A stretch of DNA of 64,000 nt from Strongylocentrotus purpuratus. Its lineage: Eukaryota > Echinodermata > Echinoidea > Camarodonta > Strongylocentrotidae. Below are positions 1 to 14,240 of the stretch, piece by piece. Under the pieces are notes generated by a model that saw only the letters and a program-made list of their open reading frames with translations, searched no databases and had not been told where the DNA came from. Numbering within the stretch: the stretch's first letter is position 1; each line of letters begins with the position of its first letter. The translations under genes were made by a program, and so were the position numbers. The stretch is from NCBI RefSeq assembly GCF_000002235.5, contig NW_022145605.1, positions 31,867,774 to 31,931,773 of the forward strand. The letters run 5' to 3'.

Positions 1-722
1 TAATTGAGGGTCGAATGAGACGTGAAATCATATCTCTGATTCATACTCAATCAAAATATGAAACAAAATTGGGGTCACCTTGCATCCTAAAGAGCTACAA
101 TGGATTTTGCCCATATATGCTATGTATTACAAGAGCTCGCGCGCACTGATGTTTATGTTAAACGGTCGATTATTCGGTTATAAATAGTCATAAAGAGACG
201 AACATGGTATCAATTTGTTTGTAAAAATATGTGGAATATTATAAAAAAGAAAAAAAATGGCGATTCTATGTTGTCTAATAGTTCTACGCGCGAAAACGCG
301 CGCGCATGCGCGTGTGCGCGATTTTTTATAAAATGCTTAGAATGGCCTAAAACGTATGCAAAACGATTTTGAGACGATTTTGAGCATTTCAAAATTTTGG
401 GCGCGCATTGACGCGCGGACGTACGCGCACGCGCGTGTTATTTGACCTGAAATTGACCGGACGGATATTGACCTTGATCATGATAAACATGAATGAGAAA
501 TTCCTTTTGGTTATGAAGATATGATCATGAGTTGATTTTCGTAAAATTTTACAAAATGGCGCCTAGATGACGTCATCAGTGAAGGTCAATGTTGAAAACG
601 TTATTGTGCTTTGTACATATGCCTATACATATGTGTGCCAAATTTCAAGTTATTTGATTGAGCCATTTTCAAGTTATCTTGCCAACAAAAAAGTGGTTAG
701 AAATAAGAAAAATATATAATAA
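1..722 (+). mobile_element. Array unit, left-truncated by window edge
   Basis: The 3' part of a type-7 unit, same as 9859-10580. It contains both CpG-dense tracts (about 285-325 and 398-440) and the terminal AATA-type run, without a 3' hairpin tail. Confidence 0.85.
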
Positions 723-1845
723 CTAGACATAATACTTGTTTAGAACAAGTATAGGTGGGCTGGTCAACTAAAATTTGAGACAAAATAGAGCAAAAATAAG
801 CGAGATACTGCTAAAAAAACAATGTCATTGATGTAATGTTGTAAACAAAATTCACCTTCCATAGGCATAACACGCAACGTAAGAAATTTCAGATATGTGC
901 CCTTTAATCGTAATTTTCACTATGATGAAGTGATCAAAATGAAAAATAATGTTGACTGAGCTTGTAGAGAATTGTCTTAGCTACATCATATCGAAATTTG
1001 GAAGAAAATCGATCAATATTTACAGAGATACAATCAATGTTACATAAATATGCTGACGTCATTATATGCAAATTCGTATTTTGAGTTCCAAGGCCATTAT
1101 GATGATGTCACGATACACTTAATGGCCAAATGAGACATGGAATCATATTTCCGACTCATACTCTATTTAAAAATGAAAAAACATTGAAGGTCACGGTTCA
1201 TTCCAAAGAGCTATAATGGATTTTGTATAGGCATGTTTTTGCCCATATATGCTATGTATTAAAAGAGCTCGCGCGCACTGACATTTATCTTGAATTTACG
1301 CTCATCTTGTTAATAATGGTCATAAAGAGATAAACATGGTATCAAATTCCTTGAAAAAATATGAGAAATATCATGAAAGAAAAAAAATGGCGATTCTATG
1401 TTTTGTAATGGTGTTACGCGCGAAAACGCGCGCGCATGCTCGTACGCGCGATTTTTTGTAAAATGCTTAAAATGACCTGAAACGTATGCAAAATAAATTT
1501 GAGACGATTTTGAGCAATTAAAATTTTTGCGCGCGTATTGACGCGCGGACGTACGCGCACGCGCGCGTTTTTTGATCTGAAATTGACCGGACTGATATTG
1601 ACCTTGATCATGATAAATATGAATGAGAAATACCCTTTGGTTATGAAGATATGATCATGAGTTTTTTTTCAGAAAATTTCACAAAATGGCGCCTAGATGA
1701 CGTCATCAGTCAAGGTCAAGGTTGAAAACCTTACTGTGTTTTGTCCATATGCCTATACATATGTGTGCCAAGTTTCAAAGCATTTGATTGAATAATTTCA
1801 AAGATATCTTGCTAACAAAAAGTGGGTCGAAATAAGAAAAATAAA
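723..1845 (+). mobile_element. Array unit, type 1
   Basis: Opens CTAGACATAATACTTGTT with hairpin loop TAG, then AGGTGGGCTG. The body is a diverged subtype with one deletion after the 5' end. No 3' tail. Confidence 0.85.
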
Positions 1846-3157
1846 CTAGATTTGTAATACTTGTTTGGAACAAGTATAGGTGGGCTGGTCGAACTAAAAT
1901 TTGAGACAAAATAAAGGGTACATTTGAGATAGCATATTGTCTCAGCTACAACATACTTGAAGTTCAGCGTAAACGAAGCTAAACGACAGAGATATTGCTC
2001 GCGAAAGAATCCAGTTTTGAGAAAAACTCATGTCCCATAGAGAATACACGCAAAATGTGAAAAATTGACATGCCTTTTTTAATCGCGAAAATACGCCCTG
2101 ATGCCTTTGTCAAAATGAAATTTTGACCAATTTTATTTGTAGAGAATGTTGAAGACAATCGATCAATATTTACAGAGAAACAATCAATTTTCCGTAAATA
2201 TGCTGACGTCATAATATGCAAATTAAAATTTTGAGTTTGGAGGCCATTATGATGATGTCATGAGTTAATTGAGGGTCAAATGAGACATGAAATCATATCT
2301 CCAATTCATACTGTATCAAAATATGACCCAAAAATTGGGGTCACCTTGCATCCTAAAGGGCTACAATGGATCTTGTATAGGCATGTTTTTGCCCATATAT
2401 GCTATGTATTACAAGAGCTCGCGCGCACGGAAATTTATGTTAAACGGTCGATCATTCCATTATTAATAGTCATAAAGAGACAAGCATGGTATCAATTTGT
2501 TTGTAAAAATATGTGAAATATTATGAAAGAAAAAAAAATGGCGATTCAATGTTGTGTAATAGTATTACGCGCGAAAACGCGCGCGCCGCGCACACGCGCG
2601 TGTGTGTGAGCGATTTTTTATAAAATGCTTAGAATGGCCTAAAACGTATGTAAAATTATTTTGAGATGATTTTGAGCATTCAAAAATTTTGCGCGCGCAT
2701 TAACGCGCGGACGTACGCGCACGCGCGCGTTCTTTGACCTGAAGTTGACCGGACGGATATTGACCTTGATCATGATAAATATGAATGAGAAATAGCTTTT
2801 GGTTATTAAGATATGATCATGAGTTGATTTTTGTAAAATTTTACAAAATGGCGCCTAGATGACGTCATCATTAAAGGTCAATGTTGAAAACGTTATTGTG
2901 CTTTGTACATATGCCTATACATATGTGTGCCAAATTTCAAGGCATTTGATCGAGCCATTTTCTCGTTATCTTGCTAACAAAAAAGTGGTTAGAAATAAGA
3001 AAAATATTTAATAAATAAATAAATAAATAAATAAATAATAAAGGCAATTCTAACGAAATTATAAGGTGGTCTGTACGTTATACAGCCCACCTGATAATAA
3101 AGGCGATTTTAACAAAAATATAAGGTGGTCTGTATTAGATACAGCCCACCTGATAAA
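1846..3157 (+). mobile_element. Array unit, type 2, two 3' tails
   Basis: Standard 5' end. After an (AATA)n run it carries two tandem 3' hairpin tails (about 3040-3095 and 3099-3154) with loops ACGTTA-like and TTAGA-like, each ending CAGCCCACCTGAT. Confidence 0.87.
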
Positions 3158-4382
3158 CTAGATTTGTAATACTTGTTTGGAACAAGTATAGGTGGGCTGG
3201 TTCAACTAAAATTTGAGACAAAATGAAGGGCGCATTTGAGATAGCTAATCGTCTCAGCTACAACATACTCATGGTTCATTTTTAACGAAGCTAAAACGAC
3301 GGAGATATTGCTCGCGAAAGACGGGAATGTAGAATCCAGTTTTGAGAAAAAGTCATGTCCCGTAGAGAATACACACAAAAAGTGAAAAATTGACATGCCT
3401 CCTTTAATCGCAACAATACGCCATGATTCCTTTGTCGAATTGAATGTTTTTGTAGTAAATTGTCTCAGCTAGAACATATTAAAATTTGAAAGAAAATTGA
3501 TCAATATTTACAGAGATACAATCAATTTTCCAAATATATGATGACGTCATAATATGCAAATTGAAATTTTGAGTTCGGAGGCCATTATGATGAGGTCATG
3601 AGTTAATTGAGGGTCAAATGAGACATGAAATCATATCTCCGACTCATACTTTATCAAGATATGAAAACAAATTGAGGTCATCTTGCATCCTAAAGAGCTA
3701 CAATGGATTTTGTATAGGCATATTTTTTCCCATATATGCTATGTATTACAAGAGCTCGCGCGCACGGAAATTTATGTTTAACGGTCGATCATACCGTCAT
3801 TAATAGTCATAAAGAGATAAACATGGTATCAATTTGTTTGTAAAAATATGTGGAATATTATGAAAGAAAAAAATGGCGATTCTATGTTGCGTAAAAGTTT
3901 TACGCGCGAAAACGCACGCGCATGTGCGTGTGCGCGATTTTATGTTAAATGCTTAAAATGGCCTAAAACGTATGCAAAATGATTTTGAGACGATTTTGAG
4001 CATTTTAAAATTTTGCGCGCGCATTGACGCGCGGACGTACGCGCACGCGCGCGTTTTTTGACCTGAAATTGACCGGACGGATATTGACCTCGATCATGAT
4101 AAATATGAACGAGAAATAGCTTTTGGTTATGAAGATATGATCATGAGTTGATTTTTACAAAATGGCGCCTAGATGACGTCATCAGTGAAGGTCAATGTTA
4201 AAAACGTTATTGTGCTTTGTACATATGCCTATACATATGTGTGCTAAATTTCAAGGCATTTAATCGAACCATTTTCAAGTTATCTTGCTAACAAAAAAGT
4301 GGTTAGAAATAAGAAAAATATTTAATAATAAATAAATAAAGGCAATTCTAACGAAATTATAAGGTGGTCTGTACGTTATACA
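3158..4382 (+). mobile_element. Array unit, type 3, tail cut within the hairpin
   Basis: Standard 5' end. The single 3' tail stops in the hairpin loop at ~4382, where it is fused directly to the body of the next unit. That unit therefore lacks its CTAGA, 5' hairpin and inverted-repeat motif. Confidence 0.85.
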
Positions 4383-5498
4383 TTGAGACAAAATGAAGGG
4401 TGCATTTGAGATAGCTAATCGTCTCAGCTACAACATACTCATGGTTCATTTTTAACGAAGCTAAAACGACGGAGATATTGCTCGCGAAAGACGGGAATGT
4501 AGAATCCAGTTTTGAGAAAAAGTCATGTCCCGTAGAGAATACACACAAAAAGTGAAAAATTGACATGCCTCCTTTAATCGCAACAATACGCCATGATTCC
4601 TTTGTCGAATTGAATGTTTTTGTAGTAAATTGTCTCAGCTAGAACATATTAAAATTTGAAAGAAAATTGATCAATATTTACAGAGATACAATCAATTTTC
4701 CAAATATATGATGACGTCATAATATGCAAATTGAAATTTTGAGTTCGGAGGCCATTATGATGAGGTCATGAGTTAATTGAGGGTCAAATGAGACATGAAA
4801 TCATATCTCCGACTCATACTTTATCAAGATATGAAAACAAATTGAGGTCATCTTGCATCCTAAAGAGCTACAATGGATTTTGTATAGGCATATTTTTTCC
4901 CATATATGCTATGTATTACAAGAGCTCGCGCGCACGGAAATTTATGTTTAACGGTCGATCATACCGTCATTAATAGTCATAAAGAGATAAACATGGTATC
5001 AATTTGTTTGTAAAAATATGTGGAATATTATGAAAGAAAAAAATGGCGATTCTATGTTGCGTAAAAGTTTTACGCGCGAAAACGCACGCGCATGTGCGTG
5101 TGCGCGATTTTTTATAAAATGCTTAAAATGGCCTAAAACGTATGCAAAATGATTTTGAGACGATTTTGAGCATTTTAAAATTTTGCGCGCGCATTGACGC
5201 GCGGACGTACGCGCACGCGCGCGTTTTTTGACCTGAAATTGACCGGACGGATATTGACCTCGATCATGATAAATATGAACGAGAAATAGCTTTTGGTTAT
5301 GAAGATATGATCATGAGTTGATTTTTACAAAATGGCGCCTAGATGACGTCATCAGTGAAGGTCAATGTTAAAAACGTTATTGTGCTTTGTACATATGCCT
5401 ATACATATGTGTGCTAACTTTCAAGGCATTTAATCGAACCATTTTCAAGTTATCTTGCTAACAAAAAAGTGGTTAGAAATAAGAAAAATATTTAATAA
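4383..5498 (+). mobile_element. Array unit, type 4, 5'-deleted duplicate of type 3
   Basis: Nearly identical to the preceding unit at an offset of 1170 bp, so it arose by recent tandem duplication. The 5' end is missing. It ends at the CTAGA of the long element at 5499. Confidence 0.85.
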
Positions 5499-8200
5499 CT
5501 AGACTTTAATTCGTCACTTAGACGAATTAGGTGATACGTATGATATTGGTTTACATAACAAAGAATGCATTACACGATATCATATTATTTTATAAAATGC
5601 TCCTCCCATAATGATCTATCCATATGTCAATTTTAAATTGTGTCGATCCCTTGATCATTATGGATCTAGGGAAGATAGATTGAGAAAATATATGACCATT
5701 GACTCTGTGCAGTAACCAGTTACACCTTTGACTCTAATTTACATCATGAAGAACGCATTTTGACGATTTTTATCTTATTCATAGAAAATAAAATGTAATT
5801 GATAAATAAGAGCTTATGCCTGAATAATTAAAAATGAATAGTGTATGACGTAACGATGTCCCGGCGTAAATGAAAAGTCAAAATAAATGTGAGAATACAT
5901 TAGCGATCATTTTGAGTTGTCGACGTGAGATTCACTAGTTGCTTGAAAATAAAATCTTTAAATTATCGGATGGATATATACTGTCACTGTATAAGGAATG
6001 TGGATTAGAGGGATATTGATCCGTCAGTCTTTCTTGAAGGCTTGTCAATTAAAGAAATACAAAGATTTGAATGTATTTCGCTCAAGAAATTACATACAGC
6101 ATTGCCAGTAAATTTCACGGGATCAATGTTAAAATCTCCCATTATATAAACCTGTTTATGTTCAGTATGTGTTTTTTGTTAAACATTTTTAAAGACAGGG
6201 ATGAAATCATTGATATTTGATTGGGGTTTCCTAAATATGACACCTACAATAATATTATTATGTCTCGGCAAATTGCTTTCAATAAACAGTGATTCATAGT
6301 TGTATGATGGGTATAATATACATATATCATTGCGTATTTCATATTCAAAATTGTCAGCGACCAATAGACCAACACCTCTACTCTTTTCTACTTGGCGATT
6401 AAAATGTATAAATGAATGACCAGACACATTGAATAATAGTGGCGTACTATCATTAACCCAAGTTTCTATACATAAGTACAGATGAAATTGGATAAAGCAT
6501 TACAATGTATGTTTAAACTACGCGAATTAAAATGTAAAATACTAAAATGATAGTTAATGTTACTGAATTCAGTCGTAAAATCCTCATCAATATATTATTT
6601 ACAGTTCAGAAACCTACTGAAATGAAACTCATATTCTTTTTCGGATAAATAGTTTAAATCATTGATATCAGTATAAGTATATGTAGTATTACTACCAAAT
6701 ATTGAATGAAGTTCGTCATTATTCAAGTCTTGAATAGGAAATGAACAATGAGAACAGAGTGGGTTATTAATGTAGCCGAATGCTCATGTTCTCTATAACG
6801 CTCATTTTATGTATTTTATTACCAGAGAAAAAAAGATGTCAGTCAGTCACTCACTAGTGTCTGAGAGTAAAGTCAAGAAAGTAAAAGGGTTTCCTTACAT
6901 AATTTCAATACGAGGACACTGCTAACGTTTAAGTTTCACAAATAGGACATACGTGACATATTCATCATTTCAACATTCAACTGAAAATTGTGATATGATC
7001 TCATCATCTGATCAAAAAACTAAAAGCACCGTTTTTATAGCCCATGGTCTCAGCTATAACATACCCCAACTTGGGAGAAAACAGAGCACACATAAGATAG
7101 ATAGTGCTCATAGATGAATGCCATGTAGATTCATGATGTGAACGAAATTCACCTTCCATAGACATAACACGCAAATGACGAAAATTCTGACATGTGGCCT
7201 TTAATTGAGTTTTGTACTATGATGACCTCATTAAAATGAAACTTAGTGAAAAGTGATCTTGTAGAGAATTGCCTTATCTACAACATATCGACATTTCAAA
7301 GAGAATCGATGAATATTGAGAGAAATACACTACATTTTCCATAAATACAATGACGTCATAATATGCAATTTTGTATTTTTGACTTCCAAGGCCATTATGA
7401 TGACGTTAAGATGTACTTAATGGCCAAATGAGATATGAAATCATACCTCCGACTCATACTCTATCTAAATATGAAAAAAAAAATGGCAATCCCTATTCAT
7501 CCCAATGGACTTTTTATAGGCATGTTTTTGCCCATATATGCAATGTATTACAAAAATCGCGCGTACGGACGGTTATCTTGAACGGACGCTCATTCCGTTT
7601 TTACTAGTGATAAAGAGCTAAACATGGTATCAAGTTTTCCGGAAAAATATGAAGAATATTCGGCCAAAAGCTTTTGCGGAGAAATTATTTTTCGTTCGGC
7701 CGTGACGAACGAAAACGTGCAAAAATGCGTGTTTTGCGTGATTTTTTATGAAATGCTTATAATGGCCTGAAACGTATGCAAAAAAAATTTAAGACGATTT
7801 AGAGCATTTTAAATTTTCGCGCGCGCATTAACGCGCGCACGAACGCGTACGCGCGCGTTTACGCACGTTTATTGACCTAAAATTGACCGGACGGATATTG
7901 ATTTTAATCCTGATAATTATATATGAGAAATTCCTTTCCGTCATGAAGATATGATCATAAGTCGATTTTCACAAAATGGCGCCTGGATGACGTCACGATA
8001 ATTTTGACTCTCTAAAAAGTCACGCAGTTCTAAGTTAGACCAAGATCTATCATCATTGAAAGATTCATAACAATGCCTTCATTCAGTCTTGAGATATCCT
8101 GCGAACAAATTCGAGGAAGAATAATAAATAAAAAAAAAAATAAATAAAAATCTTGACGAAATCAATAGGTGATACGTAGACTTCGTTACGTATCACCTAA
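5499..8200 (+). mobile_element. Long divergent element with its own terminal motifs
   Basis: 5' end: CTAGA, hairpin TAATTCGTC/GACGAATTA (5507-5529), then AGGTGATACGTA (5529-5540). 3' end: a hairpin whose arms are AGGTGATACGTA (8167-8178) and TACGTATCACCT (8187-8198). The 5' motif and 3' right arm are perfect 12-bp inverted repeats, different from those of the standard units. The standard-like body starts near 7030. The extra 1.4 kb before it holds an antisense LINE endonuclease fragment. Confidence 0.85.
5990..6470 (-). pseudogene. LINE endonuclease (APE-type) fragment, antisense
   Basis: The minus strand encodes, in two frames, the middle of an apurinic-type endonuclease domain of a CR1/Jockey-like LINE: ETW near 6460, then GVGLLVADNFEYEI, ESLFIESNLPRHNNIIVGVIF and, after a frame change near 6175, MGDFNIDP. 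It resembles the LINE at 57117. No reverse transcriptase follows, so this is a fragment carried inside the 5499-8200 element. Confidence 0.7.
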
Positions 8201-9398
8201 CTAGATTTGTAATACTTGTTTGGAACAAGTATAGGTGGGCTGATCCAACAAAAAATTGAGACAAAATAAAGGGTACATTTGAAATAGCTTTTTGTCTCAG
8301 CTACAACATATTCGGAGTTCAGCGTAAATGAAGCTAAAACGACGTAGATATTGCTCGCGAAAGACGGGAATGTAGAATCAAGTTTTGAGAAAAAGTCATG
8401 TCCCATAGAGAATACACGCAAAATGTGAAAAAATTAGCTTGCCTCCTTTAATCGCAAAAATACGCCATGATGCCTTTGTCAAAATGAAAAATTGTGACAA
8501 CTGGATTTGTAGAGAATTGTCTCAGCTAGAACATATCAAAATTTTAAAGAAAATTAATCAATTTTTAGAAAGATACAATCAATTTTCCAAAAAAATGCTG
8601 ACGTCATAATAGGCAAATTGAAATTTTGAGTTCGGAGGCCATTATGATGACGTCATGAGTTAATTGAGGGTCAAATGAGACATGAAATCATATCTCTGAT
8701 TCATACTCGCTCAAAATATGAAAAAAAAATTGGGGTCACCTTGCATCCTAAAGAGCTATAATGGATTTTGCATAGGCATGTTTTTGCCCATATATGCTAT
8801 GTATTACAAGAGCTCGCGCGCATTGAAATTTATGTTAAACGGTCGATTATTCAATTATTTATAGTCATAAAGAGACAAACATGGTATCAATTTGTTTGTA
8901 AGAATATGTGGAATATTATGAAAGAAAAAAAATGTCGATTCTATGGTGTCTAATAGTTTTACGCGCGAAAACGCGCGCGCATGCGCGTGTGCGCGATTTT
9001 TAAAAAAATGCTTAGAATGGCCTAAAACGTATGCAAAATGATTTTGAGACGATTTTGAGCATTTCAAAATTTTGCGCGCGCATTGACGCGCGGACGTACG
9101 CGCACGCGCGCGTTATTTGACCTGAAATTGACCGGACGGATATTGACCCTGATCATGATAAATATGAATCAGAAATACCTTTTGGTTATGAAGATATGAT
9201 CAGGAGTTGATTTTCGTAAAATTTTACAAAATGGCGCCTAGATGACGTCATCAGTGAAGGTCAATGTTGAAAACGTTATTGTGCTTTGTACATATGCCTA
9301 TACATATGTGTGCCAAATTTCAAATTATTTGATTGAGCCATTTCCAAGTTATCTTGCCAACAAAAAAGTGGTTAGAAATAAGAAAAATATATAATAAA
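8201..9398 (+). mobile_element. Array unit, type 6
   Basis: Standard 5' hairpin and AGGTGGGCTG followed by ATCCAAC, marking this subtype. Full body of 1198 bp, no 3' tail. Confidence 0.87.
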
Positions 9399-10580
9399 CT
9401 AGATTTGTAATACTTGTTTGGAACAAGTATAGGTGGGCTGGTCGAACTAAAATTTGAGACAAAATAAAGGGCACATTTGAGATATCTTATTGTCTCAGCT
9501 ACAACATACTCGAAGTTCAGCGTAAACGAAGCTAAAACAACAGAGATATTGCTCGCGAATGAAAGGAATGTAGAATCCATATTTTTGAGAAAAAATCATG
9601 TCCCATAGAGAATACACGCAAAATGTGCAAAATTGACATGCCTCCTTTAATCGCAAATATACGCCATGATGCCTTTGTCAAAATAAAAAATAATGGCTAC
9701 TTATTTGTAGAAAATTGTCTCAGCTAGAACATATCAAAATTTGGAAGAAAATTGACCGACATTTACAGAGATACAATCAATTTTCCAAAAATATGATGAC
9801 GTCATAATATGCAAATTGAAATTTTGAGTTCGGAGGCCATTATGATGACGTCATGAGTTAATTGAGGGTCGAATGAGACGTGAAATCATATCTCTGATTC
9901 ATACTCAATCAAAATATGAAACAAAATTGGGGTCACCTTGCATCCTAAAGAGCTACAATGGATTTTGCCCATATATGCTATGTATTACAAGAGCTCGCGC
10001 GCACTGATGTTTATGTTAAACGGTCGATTATTCGGTTATAAATAGTCATAAAGAGACGAACATGGTATCAATTTGTTTGTAAAAATATGTGGAATATTAT
10101 AAAAAAGAAAAAAAATGGCGATTCTATGTTGTCTAATAGTTCTACGCGCGAAAACGCGCGCGCATGCGCGTGTGCGCGATTTTTTATAAAATGCTTAGAA
10201 TGGCCTAAAACGTATGCAAAACGATTTTGAGACGATTTTGAGCATTTCAAAATTTTGGGCGCGCATTGACGCGCGGACGTACGCGCACGCGCGTGTTATT
10301 TGACCTGAAATTGACCGGACGGATATTGACCTTGATCATGATAAACATGAATGAGAAATTCCTTTTGGTTATGAAGATATGATCATGAGTTGATTTTCGT
10401 AAAATTTTACAAAATGGCGCCTAGATGACGTCATCAGTGAAGGTCAATGTTGAAAACGTTATTGTGCTTTGTACATATGCCTATACATATGTGTGCCAAA
10501 TTTCAAGTTATTTGATTGAGCCATTTTCAAGTTATCTTGCCAACAAAAAAGTGGTTAGAAATAAGAAAAATATATAATAA
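9399..10580 (+). mobile_element. Array unit, type 7
   Basis: Standard 5' end with GGTCGAAC after the motif. Length 1182 bp, no 3' tail. Followed directly by a type-1 unit. Confidence 0.87.
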
Positions 10581-11703
10581 CTAGACATAATACTTGTTTA
10601 GAACAAGTATAGGTGGGCTGGTCAACTAAAATTTGAGACAAAATAGAGCAAAAATAAGCGAGATACTGCTAAAAAAACAATGTCATTGATGTAATGTTGT
10701 AAACAAAATTCACCTTCCATAGGCATAACACGCAACGTAAGAAATTTCAGATATGTGCCCTTTAATCGTAATTTTCACTATGATGAAGTGATCAAAATGA
10801 AAAATAATGTTGACTGAGCTTGTAGAGAATTGTCTTAGCTACATCATATCGAAATTTGGAAGAAAATCGATCAATATTTACAGAGATACAATCAATGTTA
10901 CATAAATATGCTGACGTCATTATATGCAAATTCGTATTTTGAGTTCCAAGGCCATTATGATGATGTCACGATACACTTAATGGCCAAATGAGACATGGAA
11001 TCATATTTCCGACTCATACTCTATTTAAAAATGAAAAAACATTGAAGGTCACGGTTCATTCCAAAGAGCTATAATGGATTTTGTATAGGCATGTTTTTGC
11101 CCATATATGCTATGTATTAAAAGAGCTCGCGCGCACTGACATTTATCTTGAATTTACGCTCATCTTGTTAATAATGGTCATAAAGAGATAAACATGGTAT
11201 CAAATTCCTTGAAAAAATATGAGAAATATCATGAAAGAAAAAAAATGGCGATTCTATGTTTTGTAATGGTGTTACGCGCGAAAACGCGCGCGCATGCTCG
11301 TACGCGCGATTTTTTGTAAAATGCTTAAAATGACCTGAAACGTATGCAAAATAAATTTGAGACGATTTTGAGCAATTAAAATTTTTGCGCGCGTATTGAC
11401 GCGCGGACGTACGCGCACGCGCGCGTTTTTTGATCTGAAATTGACCGGACTGATATTGACCTTGATCATGATAAATATGAATGAGAAATACCCTTTGGTT
11501 ATGAAGATATGATCATGAGTTTTTTTTCAGAAAATTTCACAAAATGGCGCCTAGATGACGTCATCAGTCAAGGTCAAGGTTGAAAACCTTACTGTGTTTT
11601 GTCCATATGCCTATACATATGTGTGCCAAGTTTCAAAGCATTTGATTGAATAATTTCAAAGATATCTTGCTAACAAAAAGTGGGTCGAAATAAGAAAAAT
11701 AAA
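10581..11703 (+). mobile_element. Array unit, type 1 (second repeat copy)
   Basis: Same as 723-1845 at offset 9858. Confidence 0.87.
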
Positions 11704-13015
11704 CTAGATTTGTAATACTTGTTTGGAACAAGTATAGGTGGGCTGGTCGAACTAAAATTTGAGACAAAATAAAGGGTACATTTGAGATAGCATATTGTCT
11801 CAGCTACAACATACTTGAAGTTCAGCGTAAACGAAGCTAAACGACAGAGATATTGCTCGCGAAAGAATCCAGTTTTGAGAAAAACTCATGTCCCATAGAG
11901 AATACACGCAAAATGTGAAAAATTGACATGCCTTTTTTAATCGCGAAAATACGCCCTGATGCCTTTGTCAAAATGAAATTTTGACCAATTTTATTTGTAG
12001 AGAATGTTGAAGACAATCGATCAATATTTACAGAGAAACAATCAATTTTCCGTAAATATGCTGACGTCATAATATGCAAATTAAAATTTTGAGTTTGGAG
12101 GCCATTATGATGATGTCATGAGTTAATTGAGGGTCAAATGAGACATGAAATCATATCTCCAATTCATACTGTATCAAAATATGACCCAAAAATTGGGGTC
12201 ACCTTGCATCCTAAAGGGCTACAATGGATCTTGTATAGGCATGTTTTTGCCCATATATGCTATGTATTACAAGAGCTCGCGCGCACGGAAATTTATGTTA
12301 AACGGTCGATCATTCCATTATTAATAGTCATAAAGAGACAAGCATGGTATCAATTTGTTTGTAAAAATATGTGAAATATTATGAAAGAAAAAAAAATGGC
12401 GATTCAATGTTGTGTAATAGTATTACGCGCGAAAACGCGCGCGCCGCGCACACGCGCGTGTGTGTGAGCGATTTTTTATAAAATGCTTAGAATGGCCTAA
12501 AACGTATGTAAAATTATTTTGAGATGATTTTGAGCATTCAAAAATTTTGCGCGCGCATTAACGCGCGGACGTACGCGCACGCGCGCGTTCTTTGACCTGA
12601 AGTTGACCGGACGGATATTGACCTTGATCATGATAAATATGAATGAGAAATAGCTTTTGGTTATTAAGATATGATCATGAGTTGATTTTTGTAAAATTTT
12701 ACAAAATGGCGCCTAGATGACGTCATCATTAAAGGTCAATGTTGAAAACGTTATTGTGCTTTGTACATATGCCTATACATATGTGTGCCAAATTTCAAGG
12801 CATTTGATCGAGCCATTTTCTCGTTATCTTGCTAACAAAAAAGTGGTTAGAAATAAGAAAAATATTTAATAAATAAATAAATAAATAAATAAATAATAAA
12901 GGCAATTCTAACGAAATTATAAGGTGGTCTGTACGTTATACAGCCCACCTGATAATAAAGGCGATTTTAACAAAAATATAAGGTGGTCTGTATTAGATAC
13001 AGCCCACCTGATAAA
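11704..13015 (+). mobile_element. Array unit, type 2, two tails (second repeat copy)
   Basis: Same as 1846-3157 at offset 9858, including both 3' hairpin tails. Confidence 0.87.
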
Positions 13016-14240
13016 CTAGATTTGTAATACTTGTTTGGAACAAGTATAGGTGGGCTGGTTCAACTAAAATTTGAGACAAAATGAAGGGCGCATTTGAGAT
13101 AGCTAATCGTCTCAGCTACAACATACTCATGGTTCATTTTTAACGAAGCTAAAACGACGGAGATATTGCTCGCGAAAGACGGGAATGTAGAATCCAGTTT
13201 TGAGAAAAAGTCATGTCCCGTAGAGAATACACACAAAAAGTGAAAAATTGACATGCCTCCTTTAATCGCAACAATACGCCATGATTCCTTTGTCGAATTG
13301 AATGTTTTTGTAGTAAATTGTCTCAGCTAGAACATATTAAAATTTGAAAGAAAATTGATCAATATTTACAGAGATACAATCAATTTTCCAAATATATGAT
13401 GACGTCATAATATGCAAATTGAAATTTTGAGTTCGGAGGCCATTATGATGAGGTCATGAGTTAATTGAGGGTCAAATGAGACATGAAATCATATCTCCGA
13501 CTCATACTTTATCAAGATATGAAAACAAATTGAGGTCATCTTGCATCCTAAAGAGCTACAATGGATTTTGTATAGGCATATTTTTTCCCATATATGCTAT
13601 GTATTACAAGAGCTCGCGCGCACGGAAATTTATGTTTAACGGTCGATCATACCGTCATTAATAGTCATAAAGAGATAAACATGGTATCAATTTGTTTGTA
13701 AAAATATGTGGAATATTATGAAAGAAAAAAATGGCGATTCTATGTTGCGTAAAAGTTTTACGCGCGAAAACGCACGCGCATGTGCGTGTGCGCGATTTTA
13801 TGTTAAATGCTTAAAATGGCCTAAAACGTATGCAAAATGATTTTGAGACGATTTTGAGCATTTTAAAATTTTGCGCGCGCATTGACGCGCGGACGTACGC
13901 GCACGCGCGCGTTTTTTGACCTGAAATTGACCGGACGGATATTGACCTCGATCATGATAAATATGAACGAGAAATAGCTTTTGGTTATGAAGATATGATC
14001 ATGAGTTGATTTTTACAAAATGGCGCCTAGATGACGTCATCAGTGAAGGTCAATGTTAAAAACGTTATTGTGCTTTGTACATATGCCTATACATATGTGT
14101 GCTAAATTTCAAGGCATTTAATCGAACCATTTTCAAGTTATCTTGCTAACAAAAAAGTGGTTAGAAATAAGAAAAATATTTAATAATAAATAAATAAAGG
14201 CAATTCTAACGAAATTATAAGGTGGTCTGTACGTTATACA
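13016..14240 (+). mobile_element. Array unit, type 3 (second repeat copy)
   Basis: Same as 3158-4382, including the fusion inside the 3' hairpin loop. Confidence 0.87.

Larger units (their letters stand above)
723..10580 (+). repeat. Higher-order repeat, copy 1 (9858 bp, seven units)
   Basis: Seven units (723, 1846, 3158, 4383, 5499, 8201, 9399) recur with the same order and spacing exactly 9858 bp downstream. Bases 1-722 are the tail of a preceding copy, matching 9859-10580. Confidence 0.9.
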
